Shown one piece after another: positions 31,065 to 41,960 of a stretch of 64,000 bases of DNA. The notes below the pieces were generated by a model. It ran no database searches. It worked only from the letters and a program-made list of their open reading frames with translations, and was not told where the DNA came from. How positions within the stretch are numbered: the stretch's first letter is position 1; every line of letters starts with the position of its first letter. The translations under genes were made by a program, and so were the position numbers. The DNA is from Molanna angustata (lineage: Eukaryota; Arthropoda; Insecta; Trichoptera; Molannidae). Where the stretch lies: assembly GCA_963576475.1 (NCBI GenBank), contig OY754973.1, positions 7,703,052 to 7,767,051 on the forward strand, read 5' to 3'.

Positions 31065-31754
31065 ATTCTTAACATCACCATAATTCTGGCCTGGATCCCA
31101 GGACATCTGGGAATCATAGGGAACGAAATTGCAGATTCATTAGCCAAATCAGCTTCTTCTGGTAACAATTCTAATATAAATCTGAACATTCCAACTACTG
31201 ATTACTTATCAACCCTCAAAACTAGCATGATTCATAGATGGGAAAAAAACTTGACGGTTTACAGAAACAAGACAGGATTATTTTACGCCGGAATCCAACC
31301 CTCTATTCCCAAAAAACCTTGGTTTCAGGGAAAGAGACTCTCAAGGGGGGACATATCTTGTATACATATCTTGTATCACGCGTATGAGAATTGGCCATTG
31401 TCTTGTTGCTTCCCACCTATACAAAATTAATGTTATTAACAGTCCACTTTGTGAATGTGGTCAGGAGGAGGAGACTCTTGACCATTTATTTTTTAATTGC
31501 TTCAACCGTATATCTTCTAACAATTTATTTTATTTTAATCTGGTAAAAATTACTTGCACATCCCCAATCAATATGTCATATATAATGACGATTCAAAATT
31601 TTAAATTAACAAACATATTGCTTAGCTTCTTAAAGTCAAATAACATCCAACACTAATTAATTTAATTTTAACAAATTCAACCAATTTATGATATTTCCAC
31701 CAAGGCAAAAAGCACTCTCTGTAGGGTGAATTGCCATTAAACAAAAAAAAAAAA
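31065..31754 (+). mobile_element. 5'-truncated LINE with RNase H domain and 13-bp TSD
   Basis: The coding part begins in the RNase H domain, ILAWIPGHLGIIGNEIADSL with AKSA (the W.PGH.GI.GNE.AD box), then DYLSTLKTSMIHRWEKN. After a frame change near 31380 comes RIGHCLVASHLYKINVINSP, LCECGQEEETLDHLFFNC, ending at 31656. RNase H plus the C.CG...E..DHLFF.C end indicates a LINE of the I-like group. A poly-A end at about 31741-31754 and the direct repeat AACTACGTTAATA at 31052-31064 and 31755-31767 mark a classical retrotransposition event. Confidence 0.9.
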
Positions 31755-31767
31755 AACTACGTTAATA

Positions 31768-31992
31768 TAGTATTTATTTAATATTGCTTCTCGGACAACT
31801 TCAGGTACTATATCAAACATTAATTTAACACGCACCCAATAACAAGTTGCCCCATTATGGAGACATAAGATATTAATCGTGTCACAGATCCAAACTGAAA
31901 ACACAATTAAAAACTGTGTCTCCACCGGGAATCGACACCGGGACCTTTGGAGCAGCAGTCAGATACCCAACCAATTGACCCACGACGGCCGA
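31768..31992 (-). mobile_element. SINE family A, full-length minus copy
   Basis: In reverse: a tRNA-like head (GTGGGTCAATTGGTTGGGTA, box B GGTGTCGATTCCCGG), GAGACACAG, body and GTTGTCCGAGAAGC end with an AAAT tail. It reads through the site where 16790-17197 carries a MITE. Its tail abuts the LINE target duplication. Confidence 0.85.
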
Positions 31993-32601
31993 CGGCCAAA
32001 AGTTTACTAAGAAACCATAATTAAAAAAATGAGTTAAACCATACTAATAGTTTATTAGCATACATAGTCATAATATATTTAAGCAATTTTGTTTTTTGTT
32101 TATAAAAAGTAGCGCTGTTGGAGAGTTTGCAAAAAAAAACATGTCAGAAGATATAAAAAATATAAGTATTTAATATTCATGATTCATTTATAAACTGGTA
32201 TTATACACAACCCAGTTGTTTTTTTTTTTATAAATCGTCATCAGAAGCAAGAGTGCATACAAAATTTAAGTAAGATAAGTCGTTGGGCCTTTCAGTCTTT
32301 CTTGAATGAATTTAAAGTAGATCGTTTTCGAAAAAAATGCTTTGTGAGATGATTAATAAATGAAAATCTAGATTATTCTTAAATATAAACATTAATTAAT
32401 TAAAAACATGAAACCCTCCTAGGTTCTCGCCTGCAACACGAACACGAACAAAAAAAATACATATCCATATAATAGTTACATATATATTACACTACACACT
32501 AAAATATTATTAAGAGTATTTGAAAAATTGGCGACATTTACACAGAAAATACTTAATTTCAAATAAGGAATAACGTTTAAATTAAGCGAAATAATCACCT
32601 T

Positions 32602-32784
32602 GGGGGCAAGTCTGGTTCGACCGGCGAAATCAAAATCCCAGTGATTACCCATATCATGGATATAATTATAGTATGGAGTTCTATGACATCGAAAGATATT
32701 GTAGAACTCCATATAATAATTAAATCCATGATATGGGTAATCACGGTGTTTTTGATTTCGCCGATTGAACCAGACTTGCCCCCC
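32602..32784. mobile_element. Palindromic element family G, copy 2 (183 bp)
   Basis: From GGGGGCAAGTCTGGTTCGAC to GAACCAGACTTGCCCCCC, with almost the whole length self-complementary (GATTACCCATATCATGGATA and TATGGAGTTCTA on both arms) around the centre ATCGAAAGAT. The open frames on both strands are consequences of the palindrome. Confidence 0.85.
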
Positions 32785-33334
32785 TTGTTTAACACTCAAA
32801 CTTTTGTATTACACGCAAAAAAAAACAAAATCTATACTAATTGCATAAAACCAGGAGTATTTTTATGAATTTCTTTTGACAGCAGCATTTCAACGCTAAG
32901 AAAACATTGAAAACGGTGTCCTCGTTTTTTTTTAATTTTTCTATTTTTTTAGAATATTCTGGATGCATATACTTTGTCGTGATATTGTTTGCATTTGTTT
33001 GTATAACAAAATGAATTGAGTCATCTTTTGGCCACTTTTACGTGATGTATTTTGGGTTCAGCGATTGTTATGTAATTTTCCTATTCGTGGCTATTTGATG
33101 GTTTATTTTAACAACCTTCTATCATAATCCTCATTTAAGGATTTATATATCATCGTTTAATGATCCGAAAAACCATCAAACTGCCGACTTCAAAAAGTAA
33201 TTTTATGCAAATAAATAATATATTGCAACCTATGTTATTTTGGTCTTATGTGTATATAAAATTGAACTAGGCAATCATTTTATATTATTTATTTGTTTCT
33301 TCTTTTACACATATTTTTTAAATATACTTGGGGT

Positions 33335-33372
33335 TTTATTTTCAAATGGCAATTTCTTACAACCAACCAGAG
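33335..33372 (-). repeat. LINE 3'-tail motif, partial
   Basis: In reverse CTGGTTGGTTGTAAGAAATTGCC. Short copy of the motif seen at 7400-7470. Confidence 0.5.
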
Positions 33373-33401
33373 TTGATGTTAATATACGTTACAATGTTAT
33401 T

Positions 33402-33660
33402 TATGGCAATAAGGTTATGACATGACAAAAAAATATAATGAAGATGGGTGGTGACAGAGCGATCAGCGTACTGGGTTTGTAATTTATAGCAATAAGGTTA
33501 TGACATGACAAAAAATAAAATAAAGATAATTAAGATGGGTGGTGACAGAGCGATCAGCGTACTGGGTTTGTAATTCAGTGGTCGCGAGTTAGAATCCTGT
33601 CACGATCGATTTCGTTCACCTATAGCACAAGCATTAATTTATGAGGATGTATGTGTAATA
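33402..33660 (+). mobile_element. SINE family B with tandemly duplicated head
   Basis: The block GCAATAAGGTTATGACATGA, (A-rich), AGATGGGTGGTGACAGAGCG, ATCAGCGTACTGGGTTTGTA is present twice (33404-33483 and 33487-33573). Only the second continues into box B (GCGAGTTAGAATCC), TTTCGTTCACC, the GCACAAGCATTAA body and GAGGATGTATG. Confidence 0.8.
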
Positions 33661-33879
33661 TGTCGAGATTGTTAAAACTAATAATACTCAAATCAGATTT
33701 ATCTTAATGTAAAGACATTGATGAAATGATATTATCAGTGTAACAGGAATACTCCCAGTTAACAAATTATACACCCATCGAGTCATTAAATTATTACTTC
33801 TCTAATGAACATAAATTACCTGTAAAAATATATATAATTCCAGACATTTTGTGCAAAATAAATTGATAATTTCCAGATG

Positions 33880-34015
33880 GACAAACTATAACGGCAAAAG
33901 AACACTGAAAGTAAGCATACCGAAAATATTTAACACTCTTCCAAGTGGTATGGATAAACTTGATAAAATAGCCTCAGTTAAAATAATACATTTTACTCAT
34001 ATATAAGTAGTAATT
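33880..34015 (+). pseudogene. Possible LINE ORF2 extreme C-terminus
   Basis: The frame AKEHxKVSIPKIFNTLPSGM, DKLDKIASVKIIHF resembles the (K.S..K+FN.LP..+..L.....FK..L) closing motif of LINE ORF2 proteins, as in 7670-8072. It is short and diverged, and there is no tail motif in register. Confidence 0.35.
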
Positions 34016-34399
34016 AAATCAAAAACATGTATCCCATCTTATAATTTTAATACTGTAACTTAAAGAATGCAACATGTACTTGACCTTTTTGTATGGGAAA
34101 CTCATTGATAGCCTGTAGGCTAGTGAGATCACAATTATTATTAGGTAAAAAACTTTTATGAAAATAAAATGCAAAGAAAAAGTTGGTGTGTCTTTATTTT
34201 TCACATTATACACCGTTGTTACAATCAATCAGGGTGGAATATTCGAGAAAAAAGAAAGCGATATAATTAATTGAATAATTACCCTCACTTCTGTGTTGAG
34301 AACTTCAACGTTTTTTTCGTTTCGCTTTATCCTCGAAATGTTCATAAAGGATGTCCCTAAAACCAACGTCATATCAAATAAGGTATCTCATAATATATC

Positions 34400-34584
34400 G
34401 GGGGGAGAAGTCTGGTCCAACCGGCGAAATCAAAACCCTCGTGATTACCCATATCATGGATATAATTATCATATGGAGTTCTATAATATCTTTAGATGTC
34501 ATAGAACTCCATATGATAATTATATCCATGATATGGGTAATTGTGAGGGTTTTGATTTCGCCGGTTGGACCAGACTTGCCCTCC
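34400..34584. mobile_element. Palindromic element family G, copy 3 (185 bp)
   Basis: From GGGGGGAGAAGTCTGGTCCA to GGACCAGACTTGCCCTCC, with arms matching across nearly the full length (CCGGCGAAATCAAAACCCTC, GATTACCCATATCATGGATA, TAATTATCATATGGAGTTCT) around ATCTTTAGAT. No coding; frames on both strands share the same peptides because of the symmetry. Confidence 0.9.
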
Positions 34585-34705
34585 AGGTTTAGTGATTTCG
34601 ACGTCCATAAAAATATAATTTTTTTACAACCTAGATCTTTTTTTGTCATTTTCTTTTATCCTTATTGATATAGTAGAAACAAATTGTATTGTATATTAAC
34701 ATTAA

Positions 34706-34775
34706 ATCAGGTTGGTTGGAATAAATTGTCGTTTGTCAGTTGTCAGTAAACCCGCCAGTGCACAAATTATATGCA
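34706..34775 (+). repeat. LINE 3'-tail motif, copy 5
   Basis: GGTTGGTTGGAATAAATTGTC ... GTCAGTAAACCCGCCAGTGC. It sits 31 bp left of the piggyBac TTAA. Confidence 0.65.
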
Positions 34776-34806
34776 CAAGAAGTTATTTTTATTGACAAAC
34801 TTTTAA

Positions 34807-36479
34807 CCCTTAATTGCATCGTGTAGCATATCTGCTACATAGTGAAATTTGGCGGTTATTTCGTATTAAAAATGAAGGTCTTACGTTTGCATGGTGTATC
34901 TAATTAGTTACAAAGCTGTTTTATAATAATGGTTCACAAAAAGGGCAGTAGAGGGACAATTATCGCTGAAATACTAACCTTAAATTTATTTTTGATCGAT
35001 CTGTCAGTTGAGTGAATTGTCACATGTTGTGATTTGAATTTTAACCATCTTTTATTTGATTTTGCTGGTGAAAAAAATATTCTGCGATTACTATGTGAGT
35101 ATTTTAATGTTTGAAAGATAATTTGTAGATAATATTAGTTTTATCACATATAAATATCAGTTTTAATCATTGTATCATATTTGCTACACCATGCAGTGGT
35201 GGTTCCTTTTCGTTCAGTATATATTTTATATAGTGTATTCAATTTTAAACCAATGTTGTATCAAATTATTCTTGATTTTTAATATTTGTGTAATATTTGC
35301 ATTTTAAAATGTCTCATCTAAAAAAAAGATATTCACAAACCTCTCACAGAAAAAGAATAATTGGAAATAGTGGCTACCTTTGAAAATAGCGAAGATGAAT
35401 ATGATAATTCTTCTGATTTGTAGTAATGATATTAAAATTCAATCGCATCAGACGACGACTTGGAGGAAAACAATCCAGAAAGTTTTGAAAATGCATCACC
35501 CCAAGCAACAGAGAGTCAATCTATAATTATTGAAGAAATACATAAAAAATCTTCAAAATTCAAAATCAAAATTCAGAAAACTTCCCCGTGGTAGTTCAGA
35601 AGAATATGTTGCTTGCATTGACGGAGTTGATGTTAGCAATGTAGGATGATTTGACAACAAAGTTGTCAGTTTATTATCAACACAAAAACTGGGGAGCTTC
35701 CCAAAGATAAAATTAAAAGATTTGATAGAAAAATCAAACAAAATATTGAGAAGCCGTCCCAAAATTATAAAAGAATATAATGAACATATGGGCGCCGGGC
35801 GGAGTGGATTTGTAGGACAGCCACATCGGGAGGTATCGAACCCAACTAAAAAAATGGTATTTTAGAATATTTACTCACTTGCTAAACGTTACTACAATTA
35901 ACGCATAGTTGCTTTACCGTCGAAAACATATTGAAATAGAAATAGAATCTAAAATGACTTTATGGGAATTCAGATTGGAAATTGCCAAATGTCTATGTCG
36001 CATGGGAATTGTTCGTCCTGATAAAAGAGGAAGACCAAGCAATCTGGATAAAGAAGTAGAAATTAAACGGCATAAGGGTCCTACAGTTCATGTTCCTCCA
36101 ATGGACAAACGGACTGATCATTTGAGTCATTGGCCACTTTATCAAGAAAATCGGCAAAGATGTAAACTCCCAGGGTGTAAAGGGTTTTCCTTTATTAAAT
36201 GTAGTAAATGTGGTGTTCATCTATGTTTAAATAACATTTGTTTTGTTGAATTTCACAAATAAATGTTAAAAATGTTTTTATTCTATTTTGACCCACTGTA
36301 CCTTCCCATTGGTAAGACGGTTGCATGATGTAGCATATTTGCTACAACTTTATTTTTCCGCCATTTTTCATATTAATTTTTATTATTTTTTTTTAAATTA
36401 TTTTTTCATATATTTACGACATAAAATCAACCTAAAAATAATTATTTTAGAAGAAAATATTAATTCATGCAATAAAGGG
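34807..36479 (+). mobile_element. piggyBac-type transposon, complete ends, degenerate
   Basis: TTAA duplications at 34803-34806 and 36480-36483 flank the inverted ends CCCTTAATTGCATCG and ATGCAATAAAGGG. The subterminal TGTAGCATATNTGCTACA motif occurs at about 34822 and 36326, with a partial copy at about 35165. TTAA targeting is diagnostic of piggyBac. The right end abuts repeat C copy 3 (36484). Confidence 0.9.
35309..36262 (+). pseudogene. piggyBac-type transposase pseudogene with internal deletion
   Basis: An N-terminal start MSHLKKRYSQTSH and acidic stretches (SDDDLEENNPESFEN) lead directly into LPRGSSEEYVACIDGVDVSN, FDNKVVSLLSTQTGELPKD and IEKPS. The catalytic core with the first two Asp residues is therefore deleted. 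After frame breaks GGVDL, HIGRYRTQLKKWYFRIF (the region of the third catalytic Asp) is legible. The last part, 35909-36262, is open: LLYRRKHIEIEIESKMTLWE, RPDKRGRPSN and a C-terminal Cys/His cluster CKLPGCKGFSFIKCSKCGVH, LCLNNICF, the zinc-binding end of PGBD proteins. The family is a DDE transposase with TTAA cut-and-paste activity; this copy cannot be active. Confidence 0.85.
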
Positions 36480-36483
36480 TTAA

Positions 36484-36870
36484 TATATCAATAGAGACGA
36501 AGTTGGGATATTATAGAAGAACCAGGAACTCAAGGCACCTACAGGGCTTACGACCTGTCATCGGCTGGTTTACGTGATCACTTTATGCGCTTGCGCAACG
36601 TTCCACCACCAATTATGCCTTCTTTTGAGTTCCCTTATTAATGTAATTTTTGAAAGTTCTATATATTTGAATAATGTGTAACAATTAATTTGAAAATAAT
36701 GCATTGTTACTATTGCCATCTATGAAGTAACGAAGAAACCTTTTTGTAACGCCATCTATTGAGAAATTGGTTTAATTGTAAACAATGAATGCAACAGTCT
36801 TTATAAATGAGATGACGGTGTCTCGCACAGATGTCACCCCTGAACTGCGCCAGAAATATTATTTCATTTT
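36484..36870 (+). repeat. Interspersed repeat C, copy 3
   Basis: TATCAATAGAGACGAAGTTG, CACCTACAGGGCTTACGACC, CATCGGCTGGTTTACGTGAT, CGCTTGCGCAACGTTC, AACGCCATCTATTGAGAAAT, GTCACCCCTGAACTGCGCCA. Its left boundary coincides with the piggyBac TTAA, so the transposon may have landed at the repeat edge. Confidence 0.8.
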
Positions 36871-37084
36871 TGGCTTGTTTACCTACTTGTACCAATGTGT
36901 ATGTTTGTCAATAAAAATATCATTTGACTTCCGATAGGGAACAAAATCCAATGTTTGAGAGAGTTGCATCAAAAAAAATATATTCCGAGTGCCACTTCTG
37001 GAAATATCTGGTAGGTATTTAGTAAATCTATTTATCACTTGACGTTACCAAAGAACTGTGCTATCGAATGTAATCAATTATTTT

Positions 37085-37670
37085 TACTCCTCACTAACCC
37101 AAGGGAATATAGTGGGGAGTTATGATTTCGCAATTTTAAGGGTATTTTTTTATTGCAGATTATCAACTAGTATCATGCTGAGATTGTATTCTGAAAGTTT
37201 CATCACAATGTATCTGTGTGTGTGTGTTATGTGATATGTGATGTGTGCTATGTACGGCGTGTTCATTTTACTTTATCGATTATAGACTAAAGTACTCATT
37301 CGATTCTTTTCAAATTTCGCAAATATGTATATCTAATACTCGCTTAGATCCCATTAGATTTTGAACGATATCTGAATAGTGCTTCTCAATTTTTTTAACT
37401 GTCAAATATTTCAAAGTGACTCCAAGCTCAGGAAATTTAAAATTTGAAATTTTTATTTTCAAATTGATAAAAAAGCACATCACTTTTACAAAATGGCATT
37501 GAAAAGTTATCAAGTTTTCATAATAAAATATTTAAATAAAAAACAATTCATCAAACTCATTTCATGAAAATGCTGAATATTTTCCATACAAAATTTGAAT
37601 AATTTATAGAATGACTTGTTAGTGAGGAGTTTAGCGTTGGCCACAACCCACTCGTTTTATAATAATGTTG
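37085..37670 (+). repeat. Interspersed repeat J, copy 1
   Basis: It begins TTACTCCTCACTAAC and near its end has GTTAGTGAGGAGTTTAGCG, so CTCCTCACTAAC is an inverted terminal motif, followed by TTGGCCACAACCCACTCGTT. An inverted relative is at 50258-50900. The word GGGTTGTGGCCA also recurs three times in 46490-46935. A GT-rich microsatellite lies at 37212-37260. Non-coding. Confidence 0.65.
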
Positions 37671-37825
37671 AATGCAAAATAAACAAAGATTAAAATTTTT
37701 CAAAGATTACAAGTAAAAAACATTTTAGATTTTTTGATTGCGATAAATATTTACAAATAAACATTGAGGACGAATTTACTTATTAATGCCCTATCAGACC
37801 TCTTCGTTTTGATGTTGGTTTTATG

Positions 37826-37842
37826 GACACCCTGTATATTCT
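37826..37842 (+). repeat. GGACACCCTGTAT motif, second copy
   Basis: The same short terminal-like motif as near 8735-8748. Likely a TE end. Confidence 0.4.
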
Positions 37843-38398
37843 CAAATGGAGGAATTAAGGTAATGGACATTAATAGATTCCAAATTTGTTTTACCTTTAT
37901 CTTCTGTTTTATTTGCAGATTTCAATAAAGATTATCCTCCTTTTCTTTTACGGCATTTTCGTAAAAGTTTTTTATTGTTTATCGTACAAAGAAACAAAAT
38001 AAATATTATGCTTAGTTGTTTTACCAGGGTTTGATTCATATTATCGAATTACATTGGATTTTTTTTAATAAACTGTTTATCAAAGAAATACAAAAGTTAA
38101 TACGTGACACATGAACTTTAATGACACCAGTCTTACTAATAAACGTTCTGTAAAATTAACACGACCGTTTAACAGCCGTGTAGGCAAAAACGTTACTAAT
38201 AAACGCTGTGTAGCAGATCAGTTAGTCAACGACTGTTTATCTCTTATACAGATTTTACACATCGCTTGCCCGCCTGTTCAAGGTAGTTTAGAGGTGTTTT
38301 AAAACAAATTTCATCTATCAAAAATCAAATTTGATTTTGATATGCGTGTTTATATTGTTATATCTTGGAATAATATGACGAAACATCTTTATAAATTA

Positions 38399-39400
38399 TC
38401 CAACTGTCGATTTGTTCAGGAGAACTTTGTTCTCTTAACATATCGACAATGTATCAAGCCAGGATACGCGAGAATTGTATGCAGAGGTCTACTTTTTTCA
38501 CGGCTTTTCCAACTTTGAAGTCAAAAAACACCAACTTAGAGGCTTCGCAGCATATATGTTCCATACACGGATTTACTCAGAATTTGGAGTAGAACATTTC
38601 GTGTGTCTGTGTGTGTGTGTGTGTCTGTGTGTGTGTGTCCGTCCCCCCCTTATATCTTTTGATCCGATCAATTTACAGAGCCTAAAATTTCAGAATATAT
38701 AAACAGTTACAGGCCTACAAATCTTTTATACTCGGAATTTTGAATTTTTGTTTCAGTCAGGGGTTATCAACTTTTGAATTTTTATTTAATTTTTCCATAT
38801 ATCTCAGAAACCATAAAAGCTAGAACGCTGAAAATTGGTACAAACATAGACAATAACAAAATCTCAAATTAGTTTTTTCAAAAAAATTCCAGGGTTCCTC
38901 AAACATTTTTTATTAAGAAAATTATTTTTTTTATGATAAATTTATGAGTTTAACTGCCTATTTTTCCAAAACTTTTACAATTATCGAAAAAAGCCGAAAT
39001 ACCCCAACTAGATAATTTAATTTTCTATAAAAAATATTAGCATTGTAGTAGAAGATCTCAATTTTTTTTAACAATTTTTTTAAAATTGAATTTAGTGACG
39101 ACATTGCTTCATACATTTTGTATGGCAGTCGCCTATACACAATATGTAAGAAGACTTAATAGTTTGATACTTCATCTCCAAACATACATACATACCATCA
39201 TGCTATTTTCATATTCTGGGTAGGAAAAAAGGACCTTCCTCCATACTATCCTATCTTGACATACATACCTACATAAAACAAAATATCTGACAATATTCAA
39301 TAATTTGTATTTATGGGTTTATAGTTTGGTACATACCTATTCTTCAACTATACATACTATCGCTATCGACAGTTGGATCTCATGTGTTACATGCAACTAG
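38399..39400 (-). mobile_element. TIR element family F, copy 4
   Basis: From CCAACTGTCGATTTGTTCAG to TATCGACAGTTGGATCTCAT, then GTGTTACATGCAACTAG. Nearly collinear with copy 3, including the GT-rich microsatellite (38598-38640) and the CCAACTTAGAGGCTTCGCAG segment that is the hAT target in copy 1. Confidence 0.85.
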
Positions 39401-39774
39401 TTATTATACTCTCGATAAATTGTGCATTTTAGAAACAAAAAGTTGACAAAAAATCAGCTCTTTTATAATACCTACAATGGTGCTCGCTTGGATATTCGTA
39501 TGATGAAATTATTCGTTATATTTTCCATATTCCTATTTCAAAATGTGAAAAACATATGAAAATATTCACTACGACAAACAACAACATTATAATGGCGGAT
39601 GGCGGCTCTGCGCATGCGCGATTGCGAAATTACAACGTTGTCGGATTATTTTTTGTTGTACACTTGTTGTTACTACACAGTCGTTATACAGCGTTTATTA
39701 GTAAGATTTATACTATTCCGAATAATTACCAATAAAAAAAACAATTACATATTATACATCTTTCTACGTTCCCT

Positions 39775-39890
39775 AAAATAAGCATAAATGCTTGTGCTGT
39801 AAGTGAACGAAATCGGTCGAGGCAGGATTCGAACTCGCGACCACTGGATTACTAGCCCAGCGCGCTAACCGCTCTGCCATCGACCCATCT
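39775..39890 (-). mobile_element. SINE family B, tRNA-like head well preserved
   Basis: In reverse: GGTCGATGGCAGAGCGGTTA (box A), GCGCGCTGGGCTAGTAATCC, GTGGTCGCGAGTTCGAATCC (box B), TGCCTCGACC. The acceptor-like GGTCGA/TCGACC and an anticodon-like stem CTGGG/TCCAG with a 7-nt loop containing AGT (Thr-like) can be drawn. It continues into the SINE body ATTTCGTTCACTTACAGCAC, so I call it a SINE head rather than a functional tRNA gene. Confidence 0.75.
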
Positions 39891-39904
39891 GTTCTGTGAT
39901 CATA

Positions 39905-40380
39905 TTCATTGGCGCGATTCTACAAACTTCAGCTACGTAAATTATATATCAAGAAAGGGCAGTGCAGTATTTGGTTCTCGCTCGTCTGTCCCCTAATAGG
40001 ACAACGGCGTTATAGTTTTCATGTGAATTTAAATATCCTTTGAAATTTAAATACGTTTTGTTACAAACGTTCTCATAAAAATTTTCAAAAACAAAGAAAT
40101 TCCTTTTACGTAATACGTACATAAACTATCTTTTTAACTATCCTTTCAGCGAGAGTGGGTATTTACTCATGCATGCATTTACTCATGCATGTATTTACTC
40201 ATGCATGTATTTTCATCTGTAGCTATTTCCTTTTTTGACAGTAAAAGAAAAAGAAACAAAATTGGGTTTCTTTGTATACATCAGCCTCGTATAAAAATTA
40301 GAGGCATTTTAATTCACAAATAGAAAAAAATGTTTTCCACCTATATCAATTTATTAATTATGCTTCAAAAATGTTAATAT
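39905..40380. other. No recognised gene; short direct repeats
   Basis: At 40165-40210 the string TTTACTCATGCATG(T/C)A is repeated three times. Otherwise AT-rich sequence without visible coding or ends. Confidence 0.4.
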
Positions 40381-40389
40381 ATATCCTCT

Positions 40390-40745
40390 TTCTTATCGTG
40401 TGCTGTCATTTGACCTGTTTGTGAGGGTGGACTATTCTCTGAGGAGGTGGTCCAACTGTCTTTCCATCTCTTTTCAGGTCTTCCAGGTGGTCTTGTGTTG
40501 TTGGGTATATCTGTCTTAACAATTTAAACAATTCTACTGTCGTCCATGCGATCGTCGTGGTCTGTCAGAAGCGTCTCTTCTGCTACGTCTCCATCTTGTT
40601 ACGTCCTCGACACAGTATTTATACCTGTTCGTTTCATTTCTGATGCAGTCTTCATTTCAGCCACTCTAAGACAGCTTATTGTTCTGTTGGAGTCGGCTCT
40701 TTCTTCTATCCCATATGTCAGAATTGGTAGGCCAATTCTGTAAAA
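40390..40745 (-). pseudogene. LINE RT C-terminal fragment
   Basis: The minus strand reads LFYRIGLPILTYGIEERADS, ISCLRVAEMKTASEMKRTG, then VKTDIPNNTRPPGRPEKRWK with DSWTTSSEN. The ILTYG.E, AEM+ and GRP.KRW+DSW motifs mark an RTE/Jockey-like C-terminus. The same GRP.KRW.DS motif is amplified in the tandem array at 45010-45650. It has multiple stops. Confidence 0.65.
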
Positions 40746-41894
40746 TAGTATGTGAAGATTTATTCGAGTAAAGAAAAAAAACATGCATTTTTTGGAAAAT
40801 TGTTTAATTTTTACTTAAGTTGATTAAATGATAAGTATTGAATATTCATTTTACCTATTTAATATTAAAACCCTAAATACTTACATAATCACGTTAACTT
40901 CATATCCAATATTATGAGAGAGGAAATTTTCATCTAAAATAACTTGCGAAATGTATGAAGGACTGTAGGTATATATGACGCCGCACAGGTGAAACATACA
41001 AACTTGGTTTTTTGTGATATTTGAAATTTATCTATATTAATAATTTCAAAATATGAATCAAAAAATATTTTGAAATCATAATACATTTATTTTTATTTTT
41101 TCTGATTATAAGAAAACTATGAAAATAATCCATTATTTAATTTTACTTCCTTTAAACAGAATCACTCTATCCTAGGATTTTTTGGAAATTTGCCTGGGTT
41201 TAATTTGATGAAGCTTCTGCTTCTAGATAATTATATTGTTGTAATGGCAATTTCATATAAACTATGTTCAGAAGGTAGATAATAGAATTCTATGCCCATG
41301 TTGTAATTAGCACTTGACATAATGCTTTATATGTGAGTAATGGATATAACAAAAACAGCTTATCCCATTTAACAATGGTACAAGATAGGATGTTTATTTT
41401 AGGTTACTGGTTTTGTATATTCAAGGGGTACCTACCTTCCTTCATATGTTTATGTGAGTATTTATTATATTATATAATAATAATTTTTGTTTTTCCTGGA
41501 CCACTTCAAAGTAAGTGGATTCTCCCACCCTCTGAAATTACATAACCTTTGTCAAAGGAAATAAAAGGTACAGAAGCTTCTCATTTGGAATTGCTTCATA
41601 AAAGGCAAACATTTAAAACAATTTAGAAAATGGTTTTAAATAATGAAATGAGATTTATTCTCACGTTAGGCGTGTCTACGCGAAGATGATAAAACAGCCT
41701 GAAACAATGTAGGTAAAGATGGCAAAGAAATTTCCTTGCAACACCTTAGGTCTGTACATATTATGTGAAAAATATTCACAAGTTTGTGTACACGTTCCAG
41801 ATATCTTTTACTAATAGATATTGGTTGATGGATACCGAAATATATTTTAGTTAATGATGGTGATATCGTTTATTTTCCAATTAACATTATTCTT

Positions 41895-41960
41895 GTTGGT
41901 TGGAAGATATTGCCATTTGGCAATAAGCCCGCCATTGTGCACATGTGCTCAAAAAGCTTT
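41895..41960 (+). repeat. LINE 3'-tail motif, copy 6
   Basis: GTTGGTTGGAAGATATTGCC, ATTTGGCAATAAGCCCGCCA, TTGTGCACATGTGC. The best example of the TTGCC/GGCAA hairpin in this tail. Confidence 0.7.

Noticed and set aside
34293..34668. Several open frames of 90-105 codons on both strands
   Set aside because: They run through the G palindrome; similar peptides on both strands follow from the symmetry. The same holds for 32476-32868.
39825..39892. Functional tRNA-Thr-like gene on the minus strand
   Set aside because: The cloverleaf is partly drawable, but the sequence continues into the SINE B body found in two other copies, so it is a SINE head.
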